A DNA stretch of 64,000 nucleotides from Paraconexibacter sp040581415 (GCF_040581415.1 NZ_CP114014.1:5711663-5775662), one strand, 5' to 3'. Counted from the stretch's first letter, positions 22,569 to 30,961 are shown. Program-made: numbers and translations. Notes: generated by a model not told the origin, from the letters alone.

Positions 22569-24239
22569 TCATTGATGGTGCGGCCGAAGCGTGGAACGCC
22601 CGTCCTTGCCGGCGCTTGCCGCTTGGCGCAGGCTGCGGCGAAAGAGCGGGACGACCTCACGGTGCAGATCGGCGACCTGCTCGAGCCTGAGGTACGGGAC
22701 GTGACCCCAGACGCGCTCAAGGATCTCGTCGTCGGTGTCGGTCTTCACGCTGACGCATGAGCAGGCAACACCCTGCAGGACCGATTCCGAGAGCGCCCTG
22801 CGACTGTCTTCCTGCGCGTACCGATGCTCATAGTCATCGTCGTACGGACGACCGTCCCCGACGACGACGAGCAAGCGGTTCACCGTGCCGGATCCTTCGA
22901 CGAGCAAATGGCTGGCGTGGCGTATCGCTGCGCCGAGCCGGGTGAACCCCCCGGGCTCAAGCGAGGCGAGGCGTTGCTGCGCGGCCCGGTCGAACCGGTC
23001 GTCGAACCGCTTGATGCGGGCGAACCGGACTCCGCTCCTGCCCCAGCCGTGGAAGCCGTAGCCGGCTACACGATCGCCGAGCTCATCCAGGGCATCGATG
23101 AGCCGCGCAGCGACCTCCCGCTGCGCGTCGAACACCTTCGCACCTTCGCCCGAGTCCGCCGTCGACCCCGTTACGTCGAGCAGCACGACCACGCCGAGGT
23201 CGTGGCTCGTGCGGGTGCGCGCCTCGTAGACCCGTGCCTCATCGGAGCTGCCAGTCGACGTGTCGACGACGTGGTCGACGAGCGCCGTCAGGTCGAGCGA
23301 GTCGCCGTCCGGCTGGCCGCGACGACGCTCGTCGGCCAGTCCAAGGCGTGCCAGCTCGCGGCGCAGGCGCGGGTCATCGCTTCGGTTGACGGCGACCAGC
23401 TCGCGAGACCGCGGGTCGTGCTCTCGCACCACGCACCAGTCTTTTCGGTGCGCCCCCTGCCTCCAGTCCCACTCCGGATAGCGATGCCCGCCGCCAGGCG
23501 GCTGGAGCATCGCGGGCATGTGGGCCAGAGAATCCAGCGCAAGCCGGGTCGTCCTGCTTCTGGCGACCGGACGCCCGGCGGCGACCATCTCGCCGCCAGC
23601 CCGTCCCGCTCCGCGCTGTCCGGCAGCCACCAGCGTCTTGCCTGTGTCGGGCGCCGGCGGTCGGAGCCCGATGGTCGAGAGGAAATCGCGCATGCGGCTC
23701 GTGCCGGACCCGTGATCCTCGTCGAGCTCTTCGTCAACCGGCGCGATCCTCACGACGAACGGCAGAGTCTCGGGCACGGACGGACCCGCACGCAAGATGC
23801 GTGACGGCTTGATCGTCCCCATCCACAGGGGCGCCTCCGGCACCGGCTCGTTGCTGCTCGCGCGCGCCAGAGACTCGCCGGCCGAGCGTGGCGCGGCGGT
23901 GGAGTAGGCCTCGCGGACGCGGCGCTTCACCGCCGGCGGCGCAAGATCCTCCAGCAGCTCGATGGCGCGGAGCACCTCCAGGGTCAGGTAGCGGAGGCGT
24001 ACCCGCCGCCGCGCGGTGAGACGCCTGACGATCTGCGGCTCGAAGCTTTCCGCGGCGATGAGCGCCGCCTGGGCCACCACCATTCCGCGGCGGTCGCGCT
24101 CCGAGGCTTCCGTGAGGAAGATCGTGTGCCCGTCCGTCCATGCTCGCGCGCCGTCCGTCGCCACAAGGTCGACCGCACGCCCCGCGACCGCGTTCGCGAG
24201 GAGCTTGACTTCGTGGACGGTGTTGACCTCCTCCTGCAA
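22569..24239 (-). CDS. NorD/CbbO-like VWA-domain protein
   Basis: A 556-residue protein. The C-terminal von Willebrand A domain begins at about 345 with the MIDAS motif DVTGST (355-360). GGFTRLGAAIRHA follows at about 430, and VGDGRPYDDDYEHRYAQED near 460 is the conserved NorD/CbbO segment. The N-terminal 330 residues are family-specific and variable. The start is a TTG at 24239 preceded by GGAGGAGGT with good spacing. A -10-like TATAAT (24327-24322, minus strand) lies about 85 nt upstream. With the adjacent AAA ATPase it should form a chaperone pair; the client is not encoded nearby. Confidence 0.82.
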   Translation of the reverse strand: MQEEVNTVHEVKLLANAVAGRAVDLVATDGARAWTDGHTIFLTEASERDRRGMVVAQAALIAAESFEPQIVRRLTARRRVRLRYLTLEVLRAIELLEDLAPPAVKRRVREAYSTAAPRSAGESLARASSNEPVPEAPLWMGTIKPSRILRAGPSVPETLPFVVRIAPVDEELDEDHGSGTSRMRDFLSTIGLRPPAPDTGKTLVAAGQRGAGRAGGEMVAAGRPVARSRTTRLALDSLAHMPAMLQPPGGGHRYPEWDWRQGAHRKDWCVVREHDPRSRELVAVNRSDDPRLRRELARLGLADERRRGQPDGDSLDLTALVDHVVDTSTGSSDEARVYEARTRTSHDLGVVVLLDVTGSTADSGEGAKVFDAQREVAARLIDALDELGDRVAGYGFHGWGRSGVRFARIKRFDDRFDRAAQQRLASLEPGGFTRLGAAIRHASHLLVEGSGTVNRLLVVVGDGRPYDDDYEHRYAQEDSRRALSESVLQGVACSCVSVKTDTDDEILERVWGHVPYLRLEQVADLHREVVPLFRRSLRQAASAGKDGRSTLRPHHQ

Positions 24240-24326
24240 GGACTACCTCCTCCATCGGCGCACACATGCGCGTGTTCCGCGACGTCCAACGGCCTCGCCG
24301 AGAGACTACCGGACCATCGGGATTAT

Positions 24327-24362
24327 AGAGACGGTCAGTTGCTAAATACGTTGGTCGTCTCT
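24327..24362. repeat. Inverted repeat at the NorD/NorQ promoter
   Basis: AGAGACG (24327-24333) and CGTCTCT (24356-24362), 7-bp perfect arms 22 bp apart, flank the predicted promoter of the NorD-NorQ operon. One arm touches the -10-like TATAAT (24322-24327, minus strand). It could be a regulator site; it resembles but does not match the TGAGACTCA motif of the catabolic island. Confidence 0.4.
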
Positions 24363-24369
24363 TATGTCC

Positions 24370-24938
24370 CTGCCGCCTGCGAGTTGCCGATGAGAACTGG
24401 GGAGCAAGCCCCACCACTCCACGGTGTCGGGCGAGTGGCAACGTGCCTAAAGCGTTCCCTCGGGAACGCAAGCACACCGCATTGGGGCTCAGGGAGACGC
24501 ACGTCAAGCGAGGCGCCGGAGGGATGCGTGGCTCACTCGTCACTGTCGAGGCCGGTCGAAAAGTGACCCTCTGGCGCCGGGCGAGAACTAACCCCTTGTG
24601 GCCCCGATGTAGTCGCTAGGTAGGGGTTCGCGGCGGGCGTCGCGAAGGTGAGTCCGTAGGGCGAGCCGGAGCGGCGCCCACCGCGCGCGATCAGTCGCGG
24701 CCGCTGCGTAACCAAGCTCCGTGCTTCTGCCCTGCGGGCCCGAGCGGTTACCGCTCGGAGTGACCCGCATGGCGGATCCCGAACTGCGCGTGTGCTGCCG
24801 GCGAAGTCGCGTTCCTAGTAATGAGACCTTCTGAACACCCCATTCCGACGCACGTTGACCGATCACGTCGGCACGCTCGCCCTTGGGATGTAGGTACGAG
24901 TGCCGCCCAGCCCCTGACCCTGATGCCGTCCTAGGGGC
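24370..24938. other. About 570 nt without a recognisable gene
   Basis: No frame here has a convincing start, codon pattern or family motif. Local features are an inverted repeat AACCCCT (24590-24596) / AGGGGTT (24622-24628) and the 11-mer GTCGAAAAGTG at 24555-24565, repeated at 25287-25297. Base composition looks less GC-rich than the flanks by eye. It may be regulatory, a decayed insertion or an unrecognised RNA. Confidence 0.4.
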
Positions 24939-25223
24939 ATGGCGCTCGACTCAAGACGGAGCAGAGTCGCCCCGGGACAGCGCGCGCCTGTTCCTGAGCG
25001 CCGCCCCAGCGGGACCACTCGTCCGGCCCGCAACCTCACCAAGGCCGACATCATGACGGCCGCCGAGGTGGCCGAGCTGCTCACCGTGGCGCCGACCACG
25101 GTGTACGAGTGGGCGCGGACCGGGATGCTGCCGGCGATGCGCCGCGGGCGCGTGATCCGCTTCCGACGCTGGGAGATCGAGGAATGGATCGCCGGCGACG
25201 TGGATGCCCGCCGTCGCAACTGA
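24939..25223 (+). CDS. Excisionase/MerR-type helix-turn-helix protein
   Basis: A 94-residue protein. The C-terminal 60 residues are a helix-turn-helix of the excisionase family: MTAAEVAELLTVAPTTVYEW, then GMLPAMRRGRVIRFRRWEIEEWI. The first 38 residues are basic and low-complexity, so translation may instead start at the internal ATG at 25053. It is isolated, near tRNA-Lys, with no integrase visible. It could be a remnant of an integrated element or a free-standing regulator of the kind common in actinobacteria. Confidence 0.72.
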   Translation: MALDSRRSRVAPGQRAPVPERRPSGTTRPARNLTKADIMTAAEVAELLTVAPTTVYEWARTGMLPAMRRGRVIRFRRWEIEEWIAGDVDARRRN

Positions 25224-25286
25224 GCGTTCATCGGAGAAACGAACTGCTAGTTGCGCTCGCGACCGCCGGTAGCGCGCGCCGCGTCA

Positions 25287-25297
25287 GTCGAAAAGTG
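25287..25297 (+). repeat. 11-mer direct repeat, second copy
   Basis: GTCGAAAAGTG occurs here and at 24555-24565, bracketing the excisionase-like gene at a distance of 732 bp. Short enough to be chance. Confidence 0.3.
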
Positions 25298-25377
25298 CGG
25301 CCAGAACGGAGGGTTTGGTAGCCGATCGTGGTAGCGGACGGCCCGTACGCCGTACGAACAACCTTGTCTCAGAACGC

Positions 25378-25405
25378 GAAAAGCCCCGCAAATGCGAGGC
25401 TTTTC
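25378..25405 (-). terminator. Rho-independent terminator of tRNA-Lys
   Basis: GAAAAGCC-C-CGC / GCG-A-GGCTTTTC with an AAAT centre forms a long stem 5 nt beyond the tRNA 3' end. On the minus strand it ends in TTTTC, as expected for termination. Confidence 0.75.
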
Positions 25406-25410
25406 GGTCA

Positions 25411-25483
25411 TGCCCCCGGAAGGAATCGAACCTTCAACCTTCGGATTAAGAGTCCGCTGCTCTGCCAATTGAGCTACAAGGGC
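25411..25483 (-). tRNA. tRNA-Lys (anticodon CTT)
   Basis: A 73-nt cloverleaf on the minus strand. The acceptor is GCCCTTG/CGGGGGC, the D-arm GCTC/GAGC, the anticodon loop CTCTTAA with CTT at 34-36, the variable loop AGGTT, and the T-arm GAAGG-TTCGATT-CCTTC. The CCA is not encoded. The closing pair 27-43 of the anticodon stem is G-A. Confidence 0.95.
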
Positions 25484-25541
25484 GTGACGAGCAGTGTACC
25501 CCAGGAGGTCGGTCCGGCGCGGTGCCGCGCCGGACGGTCCT

Positions 25542-26372
25542 TTACGGGGCGGTGGTGGTGGTCGCGCCCTTGCTCGTGGACGTCGTCTTGCCGGTCGTCG
25601 TCGAGCCCGAGCCGGTGGTGGTGGCCTTGCCCGTGGTGACGGTCGGCGCGGGGGTGACCGGGACGGCCTCGGTCGGCGTGGCGGCGGGTGCGTCGGCACC
25701 CGCTGCCGCTGCGGCCTGCTGTGCGGCCGCCTGGGTGATCTGCGTCTTCAGGTTCTCGAGCGCGGACCGGACGGACTTACGGTCGGACGCGGGGCTGAGG
25801 GCGACGGCGCGGTCGATAGCGAGGTCGCCCTTGCGGGTCTGGCTCGCGAAGAACGCCAGCTGGGCGTACTGCTTGTAGAGGTCGGCCTCGGGGGGCTCGG
25901 TCTCATCGATGATCACGTCCATGACGGCGACCGCCTTCGCCGGCTGGTTCAGACCCGTCGAGCCGTACACGTTGATCATCTGCCGTGCGACCGACAGGTC
26001 GGTCTTCGGCGGGTTCAGCGCGGTGTAGCGGTCCCATGAGCGCGAGGCCTCGCGGAACTTGTCCAGCCCGTCCTTGTCCCCGTCGAAGGCACCCTGCACG
26101 CCGCCCTCGGCCAGCTGCAGCGACGCGAGGCGGGCCCATGCCGCTGCGTCCTTCGGGTTGACCTCGATTCTCTTCTCGACCTTGTCGATGTCCTTCGAGT
26201 AGCTCGTGTTCTGGACGGTCTGGTTGTCGCTCGAGAACGCGTCGAACAGGCCGCCGTTGGTGTTCCCGCCGATGCCGAACAGGACCAGACCGCCGCCCAT
26301 GAGGATCGCCAAGGCGAGGTAGATGGTCTGGACCACTCGACGTCGGCCGCGGCCCCGCAGATCAAACAGCAT
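25542..26372 (-). CDS. Membrane-anchored TPR-like protein
   Basis: A 276-residue protein. A basic N-terminus (MLFDLRGRGRRR) precedes one transmembrane helix at about 14-36 (IYLALAILMGGGLVLFGIGG). A soluble helical domain follows with TPR-like pairs (NPKDAAAWARLASLQLAEGG, and a later repeat before residue 215). The tail from about 225 is Ala/Thr/Ser-rich low complexity. The architecture suggests an extracytoplasmic scaffold. It lies 9 nt downstream of tatC in the same direction, so it may be co-transcribed with Tat genes. No enzymatic motif is visible and I do not recognise a named family. Confidence 0.75.
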   Translation of the reverse strand: MLFDLRGRGRRRVVQTIYLALAILMGGGLVLFGIGGNTNGGLFDAFSSDNQTVQNTSYSKDIDKVEKRIEVNPKDAAAWARLASLQLAEGGVQGAFDGDKDGLDKFREASRSWDRYTALNPPKTDLSVARQMINVYGSTGLNQPAKAVAVMDVIIDETEPPEADLYKQYAQLAFFASQTRKGDLAIDRAVALSPASDRKSVRSALENLKTQITQAAAQQAAAAAGADAPAATPTEAVPVTPAPTVTTGKATTTGSGSTTTGKTTSTSKGATTTTAP

Positions 26373-26381
26373 GAGTCGAGG

Positions 26382-27566
26382 TTAGAGGTCTTTGTCGTGC
26401 GGCGGCGTCAGCACGGTGCTGTCGCCGGCGCCGGTCGTGTCGTCGACCGGGCCTGGCGGCTCGTCGAATCCCCACGGGTCATCGTCGTCGTCCGCGTCCG
26501 TGTCGTCGTCATCGCTGTCGGCGAACAGGTCGGGGCCGGAGCCGGACGGCTCCAGGTCGTCGTCGTCCTCGTCGTCCTCATCCTCGTCGTCGTCGAGGTC
26601 CCAGCGGCTGGGCCGCGCCCGCTGCTCCTTGCCGCGGTCCATGAAGAACGCCATGACGAGGCTCGCCTCGTAGAGGAAATACAGGATCAGGAACTCGATG
26701 ATCATCGAGACCGGGTCGGTGCCCGGCAGGACCATCGCCAGGACGGCCGTCGCGACGATCGCGTAGCGCCGCCAGGCGCGGAGCTGCCGGACCGAGACGA
26801 TCCCCGTGCGCGTGATGCCGAGCAGGAAGACCGGCAGCTGGAACACCAGCCCGATCGAGGCGAGCGTCAGGACGGCGAACTTGTAGTAGTCCTTCGCCTG
26901 GACGAGCACGTTGTACTGGTCGGCGTTGAAGTTCTGCAGGAACGCGGTCGCCGCCGGTAGGACAACGAAGTACCCGAAGGCCACCCCCGCCCCGAACAGC
27001 ACCGGCACCATCGCCATCAGCGGCAGCGCGACCTTCTTCTCGTCCGGACTGAACGCGGGTAGGACGAACGCGTATAACTGGAACAGCAGGAGCGGCAGCG
27101 CGAACAGCAGCGCGAAGTACGCCGCGACGGTGATCGTCTGGGTGAACGGCTCACCGATCCCGATCGTGATCGGCTTGTTGACCGGCGCGCCCTTCGGGTA
27201 CTTGGCGAAGGCCTTCTTGGCCGCCGCCAGCTGCTGCGTCAGGTCGGCGCGGGTCGCCGCATCGAGGTTCCGGTCCTGGATGAGCGTCGTCAGCTCGCGG
27301 ATGTGGTTGCGCGCACCGTCCAGCGCGATCTGCCGGTTGACGAAGATCTGCCCCAGCGGCCCCTTGCCGTCCTGCGTGCGCTCCTCGGTCTGGGTGGCGA
27401 GCGGCTTGCCGATGAAATCGAGCAGCGCCTGGTTCTGCCAGGCGCAGACGACGAAGCTCACGACCAGGGTGATCACCATGATCACGAGACGCTTGCGCAG
27501 CTCGTCCAGGTGCTCGGTGAGGCTCAGCCGGTCTTCGTGACCGATGGGCTTGACGACGGTGGGCAT
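26382..27566 (-). CDS. tatC: Sec-independent protein translocase TatC, with extra loop and acidic tail
   Basis: A 394-residue TatC; typical length is about 250. The conserved N-terminus (LTEHLDELRKRL), the GEPFT region and six transmembrane segments are visible. Two features are unusual. About 80 residues (roughly 56-136), charged and probably helical, are inserted in the first extracytoplasmic loop before GEPFT. The C-terminal 85 residues are extremely acidic (runs of Asp/Glu) and cytoplasmic. TatC binds twin-arginine signal peptides together with TatA; the Rieske protein at 31782-32453 is a likely local client. It is 27 nt downstream of tatA. Confidence 0.93.
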   Translation of the reverse strand: MPTVVKPIGHEDRLSLTEHLDELRKRLVIMVITLVVSFVVCAWQNQALLDFIGKPLATQTEERTQDGKGPLGQIFVNRQIALDGARNHIRELTTLIQDRNLDAATRADLTQQLAAAKKAFAKYPKGAPVNKPITIGIGEPFTQTITVAAYFALLFALPLLLFQLYAFVLPAFSPDEKKVALPLMAMVPVLFGAGVAFGYFVVLPAATAFLQNFNADQYNVLVQAKDYYKFAVLTLASIGLVFQLPVFLLGITRTGIVSVRQLRAWRRYAIVATAVLAMVLPGTDPVSMIIEFLILYFLYEASLVMAFFMDRGKEQRARPSRWDLDDDEDEDDEDDDDLEPSGSGPDLFADSDDDDTDADDDDDPWGFDEPPGPVDDTTGAGDSTVLTPPHDKDL

Positions 27567-27593
27567 AACGCGTGCGGCCGGCCGGAGCCGGGC

Positions 27594-27860
27594 CTAGCCG
27601 TCCAGGCCGGAGCTCTTGCCGACCGACGAGGACGACGTCGTCGAGGTGGACGACGGGGCGGGCGCGGTGCGCTCACCCGGCGGCAGCGCCGGCGGGTCGT
27701 CGTCCTCGTCGTCGCGGTCGTGCTTCGCCGTGACGGCCTCCTTGAAGTCCTTCAGCCCGCCACCGAGCTGCTTGCCCAGGCCGGGCAGCCGCTTGGGACC
27801 GAAGATGACCAGCAGGATGACAAGGAGGATGACGAGCTCGAGGGGACCGATGTTGGGCAT
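27594..27860 (-). CDS. tatA: Twin-arginine translocase TatA
   Basis: An 88-residue TatA with one N-terminal membrane helix (PLELVILLVILLVIFGPKRL), the FGPKRLPGLG hinge and the amphipathic helix LGGGLKDFKEAV. A charged and Ser/Thr-rich tail follows. It forms the pore-lining oligomer for export of folded proteins and leads the tatA-tatC-TPR transcription unit. It is divergent from the zinc-ribbon gene at 27965. Confidence 0.93.
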   Translation of the reverse strand: MPNIGPLELVILLVILLVIFGPKRLPGLGKQLGGGLKDFKEAVTAKHDRDDEDDDPPALPPGERTAPAPSSTSTTSSSSVGKSSGLDG

Positions 27861-27964
27861 GCGAAGCCTTCCGTACAGGGGTGAGAGGGAGCGTACCGGC
27901 CCGATGACTCAAGGCTCGGGACCCAGCGACCGATGAAGGGTCTGTCCCCAACCGGATATTCGCA

Positions 27965-28402
27965 ATGAGCCGCCAACGAGATCACTCCCACTCCGTCCGC
28001 AAGGTCGTCCTGCCCTCCGGCAAGACCATCGAGATCGTGTCCTTCGAGGACCAGCTCGTCGACGGACTCACCCGTCCGGCCAAGCACGTGGCCCACGAGC
28101 TCGAGACCGAAGAGGCCCTGCACCACTGCGGGTCCTGCGCCTCGGATCTCGTCTACCCGCTCGACTGGAGCGAGGCCGGCGCGCGGCACTGGGAGGTCAC
28201 CCTCCGCTGCCCCAACTGCGAGTGGATCGGCACCGGCGTCTTCGCGTCGGAGGCCGTCGAGCGCTTCGACGCGGAGCTCGACCGCGGCACCGAGTCGGTC
28301 ATCAGCGACCTGCGCCGCATGATCCAGGCGAACATGGAAGACGACATCGAGCGTTTCGCAGCCGCGCTGCACGCCGGGTTCGTCCTGCCCGAAGACTTCT
28401 GA
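27965..28402 (+). CDS. Uncharacterised zinc-ribbon protein
   Basis: A 145-residue protein with two CxxC knuckles, HHCGSCASDLVYP (about 60) and LRCPNCEWIGTG (about 85), which should bind one zinc. An N-terminal stretch of about 40 residues contains KVVLPSGKTIEIVSFEDQ, and an acidic helical C-terminus follows. No named family is recognised. It stands alone between tatA and the polyprenyl synthase gene. A GATATTCGC element directly precedes the ATG, so a leaderless transcript is possible. A role in nucleic-acid or protein binding is only a guess. Confidence 0.75.
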   Translation: MSRQRDHSHSVRKVVLPSGKTIEIVSFEDQLVDGLTRPAKHVAHELETEEALHHCGSCASDLVYPLDWSEAGARHWEVTLRCPNCEWIGTGVFASEAVERFDAELDRGTESVISDLRRMIQANMEDDIERFAAALHAGFVLPEDF

Positions 28403-28427
28403 GAGGGAGGCGCCGGCCCTGAGACTT

Positions 28428-28488
28428 GCGGGACGCTGAGATGCGTCCCGCGAATCAGGCGTATCGCGCCGGGATACCGCCCGGCGCG
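28428..28488. terminator. Two hairpins in a convergent gap
   Basis: GCGGGACG (28428-28435) / CGTCCCGC (28444-28451), an 8-bp stem with 8-nt loop, and CGCGCCGGG (28465-28473) / CCCGGCGCG (28480-28488), a 9-bp stem with 6-nt loop. They lie between convergent genes and probably terminate both. Confidence 0.65.
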
Positions 28489-28494
28489 CAGCGC

Positions 28495-29490
28495 TTAGGC
28501 GTATCGCGCAACCACCCCGTCGGCCACCAAGTCCAGCGCCGCGCGCTGGGTCTGAGGGAGGCCGGACGGAAGGTCTGCCTTGGCCTCCGCCACCAGCGCG
28601 AGCGCTTGGTCGCGGGCGGTCTCCAGAGCGCCGCACGCGTCGATGGCGTCGCACAGCGCCTCCGCGGCGGCCGGCGTGGTCACCGTCCGCAGATCGAGCC
28701 CGGCGATCGTCGGGTCCCGCTCGCGGGCGATCAGGAACGGCAGCGTCACCGTGCCGTCGAGCAGGTCGGTCCCGCGGTGCTTGCCCGTGCGCTCGGACGG
28801 ACCGCTCACGTCGAGGACGTCGTCCAGCAGCTGGAACGCGAGCCCGATCCGGCGGCCGAACGCCTCGAGCTCCGCGGCGCGCGCGTCGTCGCCCCCGCCG
28901 GCCAGGACGCCGAGGACGCACGCCGCCTCGAACAGCCGGGCGGTCTTCAGCTCGCAGCGGTGGGCGTAGCGCTCGTACGCGACGGTGGTGTCCCAGGCAT
29001 CGGCGCGCTGCAGCAGCTCACCCTCGGCGAGCGCCGACCCGGCGCGGGACAGGGCCCGCACCTGACGGGCATCGCCCGAGCGCACGAGCTCGCAGAACGC
29101 GTCGGCGAACAGCGCGTCACCGGTCGCGACGGCAGGGCCACGGCCGGCCGCCGCCCAGACCGTCGGCGCCCCGCGGCGCAGCGCCGCGGCGTCGAGGACG
29201 TCGTCGTGGACGAGCGTCGCGGAGTGCACGAGCTCGACCGCGGCGCCGGCGCGGACCAGTCCCTCGCCGGCGGGGTCCGCCCACGACTCCGGGGGGCCGG
29301 CGGCGACCAGGACCAGCAGCGGACGCAGGCGCTTGCCGCCGGCAGCGATCGTGCCGGACGCCCAGCCCGACAGCGGCTCGGGGTACGCGGCGGCGATCGC
29401 GCCCAGCCGGTCCTCGATCCGTCCCAGCAGGCCCGGGATGTGGGGTCCCGCCGCCGCGGCGATGGGCGCGGCCTCAGGGGCGATCGTCAC
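28495..29490 (-). CDS. Polyprenyl (menaquinone side-chain) diphosphate synthase
   Basis: A 331-residue trans-isoprenyl diphosphate synthase. The first Asp-rich motif is in LVHDDVLDAA (about 95) and the second in QLLDDVLDVSGPSERTGK (about 215), with GTDLLDGTVTLPFL after it. It condenses isopentenyl diphosphate units onto an allylic primer. Overlap of 4 nt with the methyltransferase gene points to menaquinone side-chain synthesis. Chain length cannot be read by eye. Confidence 0.9.
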   Translation of the reverse strand: MTIAPEAAPIAAAAGPHIPGLLGRIEDRLGAIAAAYPEPLSGWASGTIAAGGKRLRPLLVLVAAGPPESWADPAGEGLVRAGAAVELVHSATLVHDDVLDAAALRRGAPTVWAAAGRGPAVATGDALFADAFCELVRSGDARQVRALSRAGSALAEGELLQRADAWDTTVAYERYAHRCELKTARLFEAACVLGVLAGGGDDARAAELEAFGRRIGLAFQLLDDVLDVSGPSERTGKHRGTDLLDGTVTLPFLIARERDPTIAGLDLRTVTTPAAAEALCDAIDACGALETARDQALALVAEAKADLPSGLPQTQRAALDLVADGVVARYA

Positions 29491-30212
29491 TGCACTGAAG
29501 CAGCGGGCTTCTCGCCGACGTGCATCGCGATGATCCCGCCGGCGGTGAGGATGTAACGCACGTTGACGAGTCCGGCGTCCGACAGGCGGCCGGCGAGGTC
29601 GTGCGGCCCCGGCCAGCGCTTGACCGAGTTCGGCAGGTACTCGTAGGCCTCGGAGTCACCCGCGACCTTGCCGATCACCGGCACGACCCGGTCGAACCAG
29701 ATGCGGAAGAACGTCGACAGCGGCGGCTTGGTCGGCGTCGTCATCTCCAGGACGACCACCTGGCCGCCGGGGCGGACGACCCGCGTCATCTCCCGCAGAC
29801 CCTGGTCGAGGTCGGCGAAGTTGCGGGCGCCGAAACCGACCGTCGCGGCGTCGTAGCTGTCGTCCGCGTAGGAGAGCGCGAGCGCGTCCCCCCACTCGAA
29901 GGACAGCTGCGGCGCCTTCTTGCGGGCGTGGACCAGCATCTGCTCGGAGAAGTCCGAGCCGATGACCGTGCCACCGGCGCCGACCCGGCCGGCCAGCTCG
30001 ATGGCGAGGTCGCCCGTGCCCGTCGCCACGTCGAGGACGCTGCTGCCAGGGCCCACCGCGGCAAGGTCCGCCGCACGCGCGCGCCACTTGTGGTGCAGGC
30101 CCGCCGTCATCACCGAGTTCAGCAGGTCATAGAACCCGGCGATCCGGTCGAACATCGCCCGGACCTGCGGCGCCTCCAGGGTGCCTGGCTGCGCCGCGGT
30201 CTCGGTGGTCAT
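29487..30212 (-). CDS. menG: Demethylmenaquinone/ubiquinone methyltransferase (MenG/UbiE)
   Basis: A 241-residue class I SAM methyltransferase of the UbiE family. AMFDRIAGFYDLLNSVMTAGLHHKWR (first half, about 16-41) is the family signature I, VLDVATGTGDLAIELA is the SAM site, and a later TPTKPPLSTFF segment matches signature II. It performs the last C-methylation of menaquinone. It is coupled by 4-nt overlaps both to qcrC upstream and to the polyprenyl synthase downstream, so quinone synthesis and the quinol oxidase complex form one operon. Confidence 0.93.
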   Translation of the reverse strand: MTTETAAQPGTLEAPQVRAMFDRIAGFYDLLNSVMTAGLHHKWRARAADLAAVGPGSSVLDVATGTGDLAIELAGRVGAGGTVIGSDFSEQMLVHARKKAPQLSFEWGDALALSYADDSYDAATVGFGARNFADLDQGLREMTRVVRPGGQVVVLEMTTPTKPPLSTFFRIWFDRVVPVIGKVAGDSEAYEYLPNSVKRWPGPHDLAGRLSDAGLVNVRYILTAGGIIAMHVGEKPAASVQ

Positions 30213-30961
30213 TCTTCGGCTTTGAGCTGCGACAGGAACGTCACCATCGCGTTGAACTTGTCGGGCGCCTCTTGTTGCAGGGCGCTGAACGAGGGCATCG
30301 GGGCGGTCGGGTTGACGAGCGTCCGCGCGATGGCCTGCTTGGGCAGGTCCTTCGCGATCTCGGTCAGCTCGGGCCCGGGGCCGTCGTTGCCGTTCTCACC
30401 GAACTTGTGGCAGGCCTCGCAGCCGGACTGGGCCACGACCTGCTTGCCCTTCTCGAACTCCGCGACGAACGCGGGGCCCTGGTCGATGACCGCCTTCGGC
30501 GTCTCCATGTCGATCTGGGTCGGCGGGCCGGCCTCGGCACCCTTGAAGGTGAGGAAGCCCATCGCGCAGATGACGAAGATGCCGGTCGCCGTGGCGATCG
30601 GGCGACGCTCGGGACGACGCTCCGGGGAGCGGTCGTAGAACGGCAGCAGGAACAGCAGGATCATGCAGATCGTCGGCACGCCGATGGTGGCGAGCGGGAC
30701 GAGCTCGGCGGGCTTGATGACCTTCAGCAGCTCGAAGAGGAAGAAGAAGTACCACTCCGGGCGGGGCGTGTACGTCGTCGTCGTCGGATCTGCCTTCGGG
30801 CCGAGCTCGGCACCGAGGACCAGCGACATGGTGATGATCGCCGCCATGACGACGACCGCCATCATGGAGTCCTTCGCGACGGCGTACGGGAAGAACGGCT
30901 TGCCGGCCGACTTCAGCGCCATGTACTCGCGGAGGTACGCCTCCTTCTCGCGCTGGTTCAT
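30209..30961 (-). CDS. qcrC: Menaquinol:cytochrome c reductase, subunit IV-cytochrome c fusion (QcrC)
   Basis: A 250-residue fusion. The N-terminal 120 residues resemble b6f subunit IV, with three hydrophobic segments and PRPEWYFFFLFELLKV, which holds the PEWY quinol-site motif. The C-terminal 90 residues are a cytochrome c with the heme site CEACH (about 184-188) and a Met ligand candidate in TAPMPSFSAL. The same architecture occurs in Bacillus QcrC. The order qcrA-qcrB-qcrC is also that of Bacillus. It overlaps qcrB and menG by 4 nt each. Confidence 0.92.
   Translation of the reverse strand: MNQREKEAYLREYMALKSAGKPFFPYAVAKDSMMAVVVMAAIITMSLVLGAELGPKADPTTTTYTPRPEWYFFFLFELLKVIKPAELVPLATIGVPTICMILLFLLPFYDRSPERRPERRPIATATGIFVICAMGFLTFKGAEAGPPTQIDMETPKAVIDQGPAFVAEFEKGKQVVAQSGCEACHKFGENGNDGPGPELTEIAKDLPKQAIARTLVNPTAPMPSFSALQQEAPDKFNAMVTFLSQLKAEE

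Noticed and set aside
24939..25483. Functional integrative element at tRNA-Lys
   Set aside because: No integrase, no duplicated tRNA end; only an excisionase-like HTH gene and a short repeat.
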